A DNA stretch of 13,513 nucleotides from Pseudomonadales bacterium (GTDB lineage Bacteria; Pseudomonadota; Gammaproteobacteria; Pseudomonadales; Azotimanducaceae). The position numbers and the translations under genes were made by a program. The stretch is taken from contig JAGWBL010000011.1 of assembly GCA_021295935.1 (NCBI GenBank), positions 1-13,513 on the forward strand, in the 5' to 3' direction. Under the pieces are notes generated by a model. It did no database searches and was not told where the DNA came from. It saw only the letters and a program-made list of their open reading frames with translations. This document shows, one piece after another, positions 1 through 6,977 of this stretch (its first letter is position 1; each line of letters starts with the position of its first letter).

Positions 1-1595
1 CTCACTTGGAGTCGGGCGCCCAACGCGGGAGCGTCATAGAGGCCGTGGCTCTTGAGCCACTCCTCAAGAGCCAGGACGCGATCTGCATCGTCCACCTGCT
101 GGAGAGCAGCCTGCGCCGCCGCCAGGTGCTCGCGTGCTGCATGGACCTCGTCTCGCGTTTTCGCTGCAGCGACTTCCGCTTCTTCACACCCGACACGCGC
201 CTTCTTCAAGTCGGTCAAGTTCCGTTCGAGGTCGGAATCCAGGGATGCCACGCGTGCTTGAGCAAGGGCCAAGCTGCCAGCATCGGACGGCTCCGCAGCA
301 GGTCCTGGCACCGAAGACAACTGTTGCTGACTGAGGTGGATGACTTCCTGCGCCGCGGAGAGACTTCTTTCCTCAGCCGCGATGTCCGACTCGCAGGCTT
401 GCAGACCTCGGACGTTCTCAATCTCCAGTTGCCTCAATTCGTCCCAGCGCTGCTGAAGGGTCCGCTGTTCGGTCAAGGCTGTTGTCAGCACCCTGCCACG
501 CTCTGCTTCCTGCGCTTGGATCTCATGGAGTTCACTTATCAATTCGGCCTGTTCCCGTTCCAAGGACTTGACGCGGTTCCCATCCTCCTGCTCCTGTGCG
601 ACCGTATTGGAGAATTGCTCCAAGAGTGCTGCATCTCTCGTGGCGACGGTTTCGAGCTGTTCACTGCGTGCTGTGACTTCAGAGCGCAACTCCGACAGGC
701 GTTCCCGACGTTCATAGACACTGGCTTGTGCCCTCTCCAGCTCGACACTGCGTTCCTCGTGGTTCCTTCGCAGACTCTCCAGGCTCGCCCGCATGTCCTG
801 GAACTCGGCATCGAGGGTCTCGAGTTGGGTCGTCAGTTCCACCTCCGAACTCTTGAGCTCCTCCAAACCCGATTCCAGATCCACAACCTCCATCAGCATC
901 AGCATGGCTGAGACTCGACGCTCCTCCTCCTGGAGTTCGCGGTACTTTCTCGCGTCTCTTGTCTGGCGCTTGAGCCGGTTGACCTGCGACTTGAGCTCTT
1001 TCTGCTGAACCCTAATCTGGTCCAGGTTCGCGGAGGTGTGATCGATCTTGTTCTCGCTCTCGCGCCGCCTCTCTCGATACACCGAAACCCCGGACGCTTC
1101 TTCTATGTGCCCACGCATCTCCTGCGGGCTGGCGTCCGCGAGCTCGCCGATCAGGCCTTGCTCGATGATTGAGTAGCTCCGGGCCCCGAATCCCGTGCCC
1201 CGAAACAGGTCCCTTACATCCTTCCGACGACAGCGGTGGTTGTTGATGTAGTACGCGGAGGGAGCATCCACGGTCACGTCCCTACGAATCGAGATCTCCG
1301 AGAATTCCGAGAACTCACCTCCGAGCGTGCCGTCCTGGTTGTCGAAGATCATCTCCACGCTGGCGCGACTGGCTGCGTGACGGGATTCCGTTCCGCGGAA
1401 GATGACATCCGCTATCTCGTCCCCCCTCAGGAAACGCGCGGAGCTCTCGCCGATCGCCCAGCGGACGCCGTCCACGATGTTTGACTTGCCGCAGCCATTC
1501 GGACCGGCCACGGCGGTAATGGGCCTCTCGAGAATGATCTCGGTGGGTTCAACAAACGACTTGAACCCGGACAGACGGATGGACTTCAGTCGCAC
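1..1595 (-). CDS. smc: Chromosome segregation ATPase SMC, N-terminal half (3' end off left edge)
   Basis: SMC is the core ATPase of the SMC-ScpAB condensin that compacts and segregates the chromosome. About 531 codons are visible without a frameshift. The N-terminus reads MRLKSIRLSGFKSFVEPTEI, the classic SMC start. The Walker A motif GPNGCGKS is at residues 31-38 (Lys37). The Q-loop region SYSIIEQGLIGEL is followed by IEEASGVSVYRERRRESENK, which leads into a long Glu/Arg/Gln/Leu-rich coiled coil. The last visible residues (ALEEWLKSHGLYDAPALG) match the entry into the hinge domain, so the second coil and the ABC signature/Walker B head lie outside the window. GTG at 1595 is chosen because it gives the family N-terminus exactly; there is no ATG or TTG further upstream in frame, and no clear Shine-Dalgarno sequence precedes it. 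The gene is co-directional with the ccm cluster, 131 bases after ccmI. Confidence 0.96.
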   Translation of the reverse strand, partial: MRLKSIRLSGFKSFVEPTEIILERPITAVAGPNGCGKSNIVDGVRWAIGESSARFLRGDEIADVIFRGTESRHAASRASVEMIFDNQDGTLGGEFSEFSEISIRRDVTVDAPSAYYINNHRCRRKDVRDLFRGTGFGARSYSIIEQGLIGELADASPQEMRGHIEEASGVSVYRERRRESENKIDHTSANLDQIRVQQKELKSQVNRLKRQTRDARKYRELQEEERRVSAMLMLMEVVDLESGLEELKSSEVELTTQLETLDAEFQDMRASLESLRRNHEERSVELERAQASVYERRERLSELRSEVTARSEQLETVATRDAALLEQFSNTVAQEQEDGNRVKSLEREQAELISELHEIQAQEAERGRVLTTALTEQRTLQQRWDELRQLEIENVRGLQACESDIAAEERSLSAAQEVIHLSQQQLSSVPGPAAEPSDAGSLALAQARVASLDSDLERNLTDLKKARVGCEEAEVAAAKTRDEVHAAREHLAAAQAALQQVDDADRVLALEEWLKSHGLYDAPALGARLQV

Positions 1596-1726
1596 GAGGT
1601 GGAACGTCGAGAGATCTGAGTGCCCGTGCAGCGGACGGAGAACTGGCAGGAGTCAGTCATTCTAACGAGAAGCCAACACAATCCGCGACCTGGTTCCATC
1701 GGAACAATGCCGCAAAGCCGCCCAAT
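1596..1726. other. Intergenic region ccmI-smc, possible smc promoter
   Basis: These 131 bases contain no gene. This is the first gap of more than a few dozen bases after ccmH, so smc may have its own promoter here. The only box I can point to is TAGAAT on the minus strand (1659-1664), matching five of six bases of a sigma-70 -10 element, but no recognisable -35 lies 15-19 bases upstream. A small perfect hairpin, GTTCC-GAT-GGAAC on the minus strand (about 1693-1705), lacks a following T-run, so it is not a convincing terminator for ccmI. Confidence 0.3.
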
Positions 1727-2890
1727 TCAAGGAGCAATCGGCTTGGTCTCGACCGGATGCTGAATCCTGAGGCGAACGGACTTTCCCGGAATCGTCTGAA
1801 CACGATCGCTCTCGAACTCTTCCGATCCCGCGCCGATCTTCCCCGACGGCACCAGCCTTGCGAACACTTCTATCCGGTCTACCCCTAGAACACTCTTTCC
1901 CGGCAGCATCGAGTCCCTTTCGTCAAGGACCACGTACGTCGGCAACAGGCGAAACGGGATCTTCTCGGCCGCCAGCGGAACGGTGTCGTCTCCCAGTCCG
2001 CGAGCGACCACGAACACGGCTGCCTCTGGCCCGACTTCGATGCCGGTTCTAGCGGATACGCCGACGGCGGTGGCATGTGATCCTCCACCCAGGAATTCCA
2101 GCATCACTCGAGGCGCATCGAGGGCGCTGACCCAATCCGATTCGCGTTCAAGATCGGATGGGTGCGCAACGATGTCCTGAGTCCTGGAGAGCCTGGCGCT
2201 CACTTTGAGTGGTGCGTCCCCGGCACCCCATGCCTCCAGGTTCATCGCCGAGGCCTCGTCTAGTGTCACTCGATACACATCCGGTCCTTCGTAGGGACGG
2301 AGGCCCGCTGCAACCGGCGGCTCGTCAACGGAGGTCCGAGCGAAGACCAAGAGCCACCTGGCTTCTGCAGGCGATGCCAAGACCAGCACTTCCACGTCTA
2401 CTCGTGGTCGATCTTGAGAGAGCAGACCTCGAGTGAACGCGGCAGAATCCTGCATGCGTCTTCGAGCGTCGGGATCCACTTGCTGCCTCAAGGCACGTTC
2501 GAGGTACGCAACCGCTTCCTCGTGCTCGCCTTCAACCGATGCACTGAACCACTTGAGTTCCAGCACCATCGGGTCGTCGGGAGCAGTCTGCCATGCGCGG
2601 GTGAGAACTCGATCAATCTCCCGGGTCGGTTTGCCTTCGGACAGCGCCAGCATCGCCTGGATGGCATCCACGTCGGCAGATTTGGAAACAGCGTCCGCAA
2701 GTTCGGCTTGGCGATGTGCCGCGACCGCTCCTGCATGATCCGAATCGAGCAACAATGCACGCACTAGGAGGGCCCAACTCGTCGAGTCAGCTGGGATCGA
2801 CTCCACTCGAGCTCTCAGGCTCTTGATGGGGTCATCAAGTTGCTCAGGATCGATGGGCTCATCAAACGCCTCGGCGACCGTGGAAACCAA
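1727..2890 (-). CDS. ccmI: CcmI/CycH periplasmic part (TPR plus two C-terminal beta domains), downstream of in-frame TAG
   Basis: CcmI is the apocytochrome c chaperone of the CcmFHI heme ligation complex. This open stretch is in the same frame as the N-terminal membrane piece (2915-3166), separated from it by one TAG. From the TTG at 2890 it encodes 387 residues. Residues about 18-145 look like TPR-type helices, with pairs such as SWALLVRALLLDSDHAGAVA and AVAYLERALRQ. Residues about 278-362 match the usual CcmI C-terminal domain (VFVVARG, then PLAAEKIP, VVLDERDSMLPG, DRIEVFARLVPSG). Residues about 165-248 look like a second, diverged copy (WLLVFARTS, YRVTLDEASAM, LKVSARLS). It has no signal peptide or membrane segment of its own, so made alone from TTG it would stay in the cytoplasm. 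It is therefore either produced by readthrough or a disabled fragment. The start is uncertain: the Shine-Dalgarno is weak. The family call is good. Confidence 0.8.
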   Translation of the reverse strand: MVSTVAEAFDEPIDPEQLDDPIKSLRARVESIPADSTSWALLVRALLLDSDHAGAVAAHRQAELADAVSKSADVDAIQAMLALSEGKPTREIDRVLTRAWQTAPDDPMVLELKWFSASVEGEHEEAVAYLERALRQQVDPDARRRMQDSAAFTRGLLSQDRPRVDVEVLVLASPAEARWLLVFARTSVDEPPVAAGLRPYEGPDVYRVTLDEASAMNLEAWGAGDAPLKVSARLSRTQDIVAHPSDLERESDWVSALDAPRVMLEFLGGGSHATAVGVSARTGIEVGPEAAVFVVARGLGDDTVPLAAEKIPFRLLPTYVVLDERDSMLPGKSVLGVDRIEVFARLVPSGKIGAGSEEFESDRVQTIPGKSVRLRIQHPVETKPIAP

Positions 2891-2914
2891 TTCATCACCA
2901 GCATCACCGACCTG

Positions 2915-2917
2915 CTA
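2915..2917 (-). other. In-frame amber (TAG) codon interrupting ccmI
   Basis: The minus strand reads GAG GTG TAC TAG CAG GTC. The same frame is open for 83 codons before this TAG and for 395 codons after it, and both sides together make one normal CcmI of about 479 residues. The codon sits right after the second membrane segment. The downstream CAG gives a UAG-CAR context of the kind known to be leaky in other systems. ccmB, ccmF and ccmG in this window end with TAG, so TAG is not generally reassigned. Confidence 0.85.
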
Positions 2918-3166
2918 GTACACCTCAAGGCCACCGACGGTAACCAACAGAGCCGGAACGCTCCAAAGCAGAAAGGCCCCTGTATACGTCCTCGTCGGGC
3001 CGCGGCCAACGTTGTTCGCAGACGGCGAATCCCCGTCGATGCCGGTTGACCTGCCCGTTTGCTCCCGTAGCTCCCGACTTCGCCCGACTGCACGTACCCA
3101 GAGCCACCAGACGGCAACGAACACGCATGCGGCAAACACCGCGAGCAACGGCGGTGTGTTGCTCAA
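2915..3166 (-). CDS. ccmI: CcmI N-terminal membrane part (two TM segments), ends at TAG
   Basis: An 83-residue piece with the topology of the CcmI N-terminal module: TM1 at about residues 5-26 (LLAVFAACVFVAVWWLWV), a polar cytoplasmic loop with charged residues (GRSRELREQTGRS), and TM2 at about residues 62-80 (GAFLLWSVPALLVTVGGL). It stops three residues later at TAG. In the family this module, with its cytoplasmic loop, contacts the CcmF/CcmH machinery, and the periplasmic TPR part follows TM2. The TTG start at 3166 is supported by a 4-base TTGA overlap with the ccmH stop, a typical sign of translational coupling. It could be a stand-alone split subunit, but the following TPR piece has no export signal of its own, so a split functional pair is hard to envisage without readthrough. 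Confidence 0.75.
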   Translation of the reverse strand: MSNTPPLLAVFAACVFVAVWWLWVRAVGRSRELREQTGRSTGIDGDSPSANNVGRGPTRTYTGAFLLWSVPALLVTVGGLEVY

Positions 3167-3612
3167 GAATCGGCCTCTTGGGCGGTTTCGTCGCTCGCAT
3201 CGGAAGTCTCGAGGGAGTTCTTGCTGCCCAAGCTGATTCGCAATACAACCATGGCGCGAGCGACTGCGAATAGGAGTGGCAATGCCCAGAGCAACAGGGT
3301 CGATGCTCGCAATGGGGGGTCGTACAACACGAAGTCTCCGTAGCGCGCTCGCAAGTAAGCCTTGATCTCCGAGTCGGACCTTCCCTCCGCCATCAGACTT
3401 CGTACAGTTGCTCGCAGGTCCTCAGCGATCGGTGCATCCGAATCTAACAGGTTGACGTGCTGACACTTGGGACACCGAAGCTCGGACAACAAGGCAAGAT
3501 AGCGACTCTCGTCAACCAGCTCCATGGCCGTAATCGTCGGATGTTGTACCAGGCTGAAGACCGAGCAGAAGATCACCAGTGATTTCCGCCAAGGAACTCG
3601 GCACGCCTTCAA
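3163..3612 (-). CDS. ccmH: Cytochrome c maturation protein CcmH (thiol oxidoreductase subunit)
   Basis: CcmH is a membrane-anchored periplasmic thiol-disulfide protein that, with CcmG, handles the CXXCH cysteines of apocytochrome c. The 149-residue product has an N-terminal signal-like segment (about residues 10-29, ending TITA), the hallmark LRCPKC motif (Cys47, Cys50) followed by DSDAPIAEDLR, then GRSDSEIKAYLRARYGDFVLYDPP. A C-terminal membrane anchor spans about residues 104-126, with a short acidic tail. Length matches stand-alone CcmH. The TTG at 3612 is chosen because it supplies the signal peptide and has GGAG seven bases upstream; the in-frame ATG at Met30 would remove the signal sequence. 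The stop overlaps the ccmI start. Unlike the rest of the cluster, it does not abut the gene before it (ccmG). Confidence 0.93.
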   Translation of the reverse strand: MKACRVPWRKSLVIFCSVFSLVQHPTITAMELVDESRYLALLSELRCPKCQHVNLLDSDAPIAEDLRATVRSLMAEGRSDSEIKAYLRARYGDFVLYDPPLRASTLLLWALPLLFAVARAMVVLRISLGSKNSLETSDASDETAQEADS

Positions 3613-3619
3613 GGAACAT

Positions 3620-3623
3620 CTCC
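3620..3623 (-). promoter_or_regulatory. Ribosome binding site for the TTG start of ccmH
   Basis: GGAG on the minus strand, seven bases before TTG at 3612. It decides between that start and the internal ATG that would remove the signal peptide. Confidence 0.65.
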
Positions 3624-3928
3624 AAAGTCGCTGAAATCGAGAACTCACACCCATGGGAGCGGAGCAACCACCAAGGCCGGAGGGCTGCACCCGTAGAGTG
3701 CCATGCACATAAGGTATCAGAGCGGATGAGTTCTCGGAAGAGTCCCTCATGTGGTGGCACAATCGACCGAGATCGCGTTTCTCGCTTGCCGTCCCGGTCC
3801 ACACTTTCGGGAGTCCGTGGGCTAACGCTCGCGCGGCTCAAACTCCGAACCTCTCGCCCCAGGGCCGGCACCTTCTATGCTGCCTCGGCGCACCGTGCTC
3901 GATTGACACCCTAAGGAGCCACACGTGC

Positions 3929-3980
3929 ATGCCCGTCGTGCTCCCGAAGCTCTTCGAAGGATTGGGCGCCCCTCGGGCAT
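3929..3980. repeat. Inverted repeat with nested hairpin in ccmG-ccmH gap
   Basis: ATGCCCG (3929-3935) pairs with CGGGCAT (3974-3980), a perfect 7-bp stem. Between them is a CGAAG-CT-CTTCG hairpin (3945-3956) and the 8-base palindrome GGGCGCCC (3964-3971). The pairing is seen directly; whether the DNA or RNA folds this way is inference. Confidence 0.4.
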
Positions 3981-4149
3981 TGGACGAGACAGCTGATTTC
4001 CTTCTGTCGCTGCACGGACCAAACCGATCCGATTCCCGCCTGTTGCCCGACCGCGACATGGTCCCGTTGCCAGCCGGTCAGCGTTTCGCCTAGTCCGGTC
4101 GCCCAAGAATAGAGGCAGCGGGAAAGGAGACGCCTTGTAACGATTCGAT

Positions 4150-4189
4150 GACACACGGGCCGCACTTGAGCCCCACCGAAAGGTGTGTC
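4150..4189. repeat. Two-tier inverted repeat in ccmG-ccmH gap
   Basis: GACACAC (4150-4156) pairs with GTGTGTC (4183-4189), and directly inside it GGGC (4157-4160) pairs with GCCC (4170-4173). This leaves a 9-base loop and a 9-base one-sided bulge. An alternative local fold on the plus strand is CACC-GAAA-GGTG (4174-4185), with a GNRA-type tetraloop. No T-run follows on either strand, so it is not a simple intrinsic terminator. Confidence 0.45.
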
Positions 4190-4340
4190 CTGCACAGGTC
4201 AACGCAGGCGGAACGCCAAGCTCACCGGCATGGCCAGATGCACGAACACGCTTGTAGTCCGAGTTGCCTCCCGTTTGCGCTGGAAGAGGATCGAATACGC
4301 AAGGGTGTTGGGCGACGCCAAGTCTTCCGTCGAGGGGCCA

Positions 4341-4352
4341 CCAGCGCGCTGG
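4341..4352. repeat. Perfect 12-base palindrome
   Basis: CCAGCGCGCTGG is its own reverse complement. Two bases further on, CTGCAGTTC-C-GAATTGCAG (4355-4373) forms an imperfect palindrome with one G/T pair. These could be protein binding sites or chance; no function is claimed. Confidence 0.35.
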
Positions 4353-4464
4353 AGCTGCAGTTCCGAATTGCAGCGACAATCGTGCGCATGCAATCGACCC
4401 CTGATCCGATGCTGCTTCTCTTCGAGAGGCTCGGCAGACTGATGCGAAGACGTGCCAACTCCCG

Positions 4465-4995
4465 CTACTGCATGCCCTCTATCCGCGGTGCGAACTCGTC
4501 TGCCCAAACCTTCGGCGTCAGCCTGCCCACATGCTTCAGAACGATCCGGCGCTCCGAGTCCACCAAGAATGTTTCAGGCGCTCCATACACCCCAAGGTCC
4601 ACTCCCAACGATCCCTCCCGATCCAGCACGTCGAACACATAGGGATCACCCAGATCACGAAGCCATGCGACCGCTTGGTCTGGATCGTCCCGGTAGTTCA
4701 CTCCCACGATCTCGATCCCGAACTCCCGGGCTATCTTCAGGAGCAGTCCATGTTCCTCCCGACAGGCAGCGCACCACGTCCCCCAGACGTTGACGAGCCG
4801 TGGTTTGCCCTCCAGCAGTCGATGGGTGGCGATGCGTTCGCTTCCCAACATCGGCAGTTCGAACTCAGGGAACTTTTGTCCAATCAGTGCCGAGGGCAAG
4901 CGCTCACGGTCGTTGCCGGACACTCCAACAAACACAACAACGGGAATCAGCACCAGCACCGATGGAAGGGCGGCCAACCAAGCTCCGCGCCGCAC
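4465..4995 (-). CDS. ccmG: Thiol:disulfide interchange protein CcmG/DsbE
   Basis: CcmG is a membrane-tethered periplasmic thioredoxin-like reductant for apocytochrome c and CcmH. The 176-residue product has an N-terminal anchor (about residues 6-26), then the family region LPSALIGQKFPEFELPML. The active site is WGTWCAAC (Cys75, Cys78), followed by REEH, and the cis-proline loop is YGAPETFLVD (Pro140). Length is normal. The GTG at 4995 is used because it shares its first base with the ccmF TAG stop (TAGTG) and places the anchor at the N-terminus; the frame extends further upstream but overlaps ccmF and lacks a better start. The CAAC dipeptide differs from the common CVPC/CVSC types but remains a valid CXXC. 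The next gene, ccmH, starts 852 bases after the stop. Confidence 0.95.
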   Translation of the reverse strand: MRRGAWLAALPSVLVLIPVVVFVGVSGNDRERLPSALIGQKFPEFELPMLGSERIATHRLLEGKPRLVNVWGTWCAACREEHGLLLKIAREFGIEIVGVNYRDDPDQAVAWLRDLGDPYVFDVLDREGSLGVDLGVYGAPETFLVDSERRIVLKHVGRLTPKVWADEFAPRIEGMQ

Positions 4996-6977
4996 TACAC
5001 CGGCCCCGAAGTCGCATGCCCGCGTGCCGTGGCGGCTCGACCGCCGGACTTCGACTGCTGGCGTCCAGATTCTCCGGCGAAACTCGGGGCTCGGGGCAAT
5101 CGACCGGAGGTAAACGCCGCCAAAATCCCCGCTATCGCCACGATCATGGCACCTGCCCAAATCCACCGAATGAGCGGTTTCTCCTGCAGCTGAACTCCCC
5201 AAGAACCGTCATCGAAAGGTTCTCCCATGGACACGTAGAGGTCCCTGAAGAGCCCGTGACCGATGCCTCCTTCCGTGGTCACGACGTCACGCGGCGTGTA
5301 CAGGCGTTTTTCGGCTTCAATAAAGCGTCCCTCCACTTCAAACCGACCTCGTGTGGCAAGATAGTTTGGACCCTGAGTGTCTTCCACAGCCGCAAGCGTG
5401 TATCTCCGGCCATTGAGTTCCGCAGAGTCGCCGACCGCCATACGAACCTGACTCACGTGAGAGTACGGTCCTGCTGACGCGAGAGCCAGCACCGCGACGG
5501 CGAACCCAAGATGACCTGCGATCATTGTGATTGACCCGATTGTGACGGCGCTTCTTCGACGCCTCGCAAGGTCGGCGACGTGTGTCCAGATCACCCACCC
5601 CGCCAGTGAGTATGCGGCGACCGCAGCAAATGTGATCCAACCAGCAACAAGCAGAGGAATTGCGACACCCGCCGCGGCGGCCATCACCAGCGGTTTCCAT
5701 GCTGCGACAGCCAGTGACGCCGGAGTGCTCCTCCAGCGCAGAATGGGTGCAAGCGCCAGGAACCCAACAAGAACACACATGATCGGCAGGAACACCCGAT
5801 TGAAGTACGGGGGTCCTACTGAGAGTCTCCCGCCGCCGCTCAAGGCTTCATACACCAACGGGAACATCGTCCCAACGAATACGGTTCCCAGCGCGGTCAT
5901 CAGAAGCAGGTTGTTGATCAGAAGCAAGGTCTCACGAGCCAGCAGCTCGAAACCCAGTGGGGGCTTCATGTCCCTGTACCGAACCGCATTAATGACCTGG
6001 GAGCCGCCCGCAACCAAGCAGAGGATCGCAAGGAGCATCACTCCTCGAGTCGGATCCGAGGCGATTGCGTGCACGCACGTCAGCACTCCGGATCGAACAA
6101 GAAACGCCCCGGCCAGGCACAGCGAGAAAGTGACCAGACACAGGAGCGCCGCCCAATGGTGAAAGCCGTTGCGCTTTCTCACCACGGCAAGCGAGTGCAT
6201 CAGCGCCGTGCCCGCGAGCCATGGCATGAACGACGCGTTTTCCACAGGGTCCCAAAACCACCATCCTCCCCACCCAAGTTCGTGGTAGGCGCACCAACTT
6301 CCTAGCGCAATGCCGACCGTCAGGGATGCCCACGCGAGATAGCACCAAGGCCGAACCAGATTTGCCCAGTCATCGTCAAGTCTTCGCGTGAGCAGCGCTG
6401 CCACCGCCAACGAGAACGCGACCGAGAACCCCAGCCAGCCGACATAGAGCATCGGAGGATGCACGATCTGACCGAAGTCCTGAAGCACCGGGTTCAGATC
6501 CGCTCCGTCGACCGGCACGTTGGGCACCAAGCGCAGGAACGGATTGCTCGCCAGAAGCAGGTACAGCAGGAAATGGGCATTGATAAGTCCCATCGTGCCC
6601 AAGACGTAGTTTCCAGTGTCGCTCGCCAGTCTCCCGCCAGCCCACGCAACTGCGGAAGTCCAAGCGGACATGACAAGCGTCCACAGAAGAAACGATCCCT
6701 CGTGTGCGCCCCAAATGGCGCTGATCTTGTAGTACCAAGGCAAGCTCGAATTCGAGTTCTCCGCAATGTAGAGCACGGAAAAGTCGTCCTGCAGGAACGC
6801 AGCAGCGAGCAGCGCGAATGCCCCCAACAACAGCGCCAACTGAAGCTGTGCCAGTCCGGACACCGCGTGCAGGAGTGCTGGCTGACTCCTGTGCCCACCC
6901 CAGAGGCCGAGAGCGGCCATGAGGCAGGCAACTCCGAGGGCGAAAGCAGCGGCCAAGTGGGCCAGTTCTGGGATCAA
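4995..6977 (-). CDS. ccmF: Heme lyase subunit CcmF
   Basis: CcmF is the large integral membrane subunit that takes heme from holo-CcmE and attaches it to apocytochrome c, together with CcmH and CcmI. The 660-residue product is the usual length. The tryptophan-rich heme-handling motif WGGWWFWDPVEN spans residues 236-247. The four histidines expected for heme b and WWD-heme ligation are present: His173 (IVHPP), His261 (LMHS), His303 (CVHA) and His489 (AGHLG). Many membrane segments are visible, and a large periplasmic loop precedes the last one (about residues 510-603). The TTG at 6977 forms a TTGA overlap with the ccmE stop, and no ATG lies nearby. The stop TAG shares a base with the ccmG GTG. 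The C-terminal tail (residues 624-660) is polar, Ser/Gly/Arg-rich and probably not conserved. Confidence 0.97.
   Translation of the reverse strand: MIPELAHLAAAFALGVACLMAALGLWGGHRSQPALLHAVSGLAQLQLALLLGAFALLAAAFLQDDFSVLYIAENSNSSLPWYYKISAIWGAHEGSFLLWTLVMSAWTSAVAWAGGRLASDTGNYVLGTMGLINAHFLLYLLLASNPFLRLVPNVPVDGADLNPVLQDFGQIVHPPMLYVGWLGFSVAFSLAVAALLTRRLDDDWANLVRPWCYLAWASLTVGIALGSWCAYHELGWGGWWFWDPVENASFMPWLAGTALMHSLAVVRKRNGFHHWAALLCLVTFSLCLAGAFLVRSGVLTCVHAIASDPTRGVMLLAILCLVAGGSQVINAVRYRDMKPPLGFELLARETLLLINNLLLMTALGTVFVGTMFPLVYEALSGGGRLSVGPPYFNRVFLPIMCVLVGFLALAPILRWRSTPASLAVAAWKPLVMAAAAGVAIPLLVAGWITFAAVAAYSLAGWVIWTHVADLARRRRSAVTIGSITMIAGHLGFAVAVLALASAGPYSHVSQVRMAVGDSAELNGRRYTLAAVEDTQGPNYLATRGRFEVEGRFIEAEKRLYTPRDVVTTEGGIGHGLFRDLYVSMGEPFDDGSWGVQLQEKPLIRWIWAGAMIVAIAGILAAFTSGRLPRAPSFAGESGRQQSKSGGRAATARGHATSGPV

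Larger units (their letters stand above)
3624..4464. other. 841-base stretch without a convincing gene, inside the ccm operon
   Basis: The ccmG stop and the ccmH start, which adjoin or overlap in most System I clusters, are separated here by a long stretch. Every frame longer than about 100 codons in it (for example minus 3822-4379, and plus 3749-4642 apart from one TAG) translates to an Arg/Ser/Gly/Pro-rich or Cys/His-rich product with no family I recognise. None has a good ribosome binding site, and they overlap one another on both strands. The region holds several short inverted repeats (3929-3980, 4150-4189, 4341-4352). I see no transposase, terminal inverted repeats, target duplication, tRNA or rRNA. 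It may be a decayed insertion, a structured RNA or repeat element, or a leader carrying a ccmHI promoter. Confidence 0.6.

Noticed and set aside
6..911. 301-codon plus-strand frame antisense to smc
   Set aside because: The minus-strand frame gives a clear SMC coiled coil. The plus-strand product (Leu/Gln/Phe-rich) is the expected mirror of Glu/Arg-rich coiled-coil codons.
1690..1706. Hairpin GTTCC-GAT-GGAAC after ccmI as a transcription terminator
   Set aside because: The stem is only 5 bp and is not followed by a run of T on the minus strand.
2915..2917. General reassignment of TAG to an amino acid
   Set aside because: ccmB, ccmF and ccmG all end in TAG at positions fixed by overlaps with the next gene or by family length, so TAG is still a normal stop.
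3816..3850. Possible integron attC site (GGGCTAACGCTCGCGCGGCTCAA)
   Set aside because: The GCTAAC and GCGCGGCTC pieces recall the start of an attC, but the RYYYAAC core is not matched exactly, and no GTTRRRY partner occurs within the next 60-140 bases in the right orientation.
3822..4379. 185-codon open frame on the minus strand in the ccmG-ccmH gap
   Set aside because: The translation is Arg/Gly/Ser/Ala-rich with no domain, membrane pattern or ribosome binding site, and competing open frames of similar quality overlap it on both strands. It looks like a chance frame in G+C-rich DNA.
3624..4464. Insertion sequence or MITE with terminal inverted repeats
   Set aside because: Comparing the two ends of the gap by eye shows no matching terminal inverted repeats or flanking target-site duplication, and no transposase fragment was recognised. 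A degraded element remains possible and is listed as a finding.
3749..4642. Long plus-strand frame through the gap, interrupted only by TAG at 4091-4093
   Set aside because: It runs into the ccmG coding region antisense and gives a Cys/His/Arg-rich product with no recognised family. One stop in about 300 codons is not surprising at this base composition.
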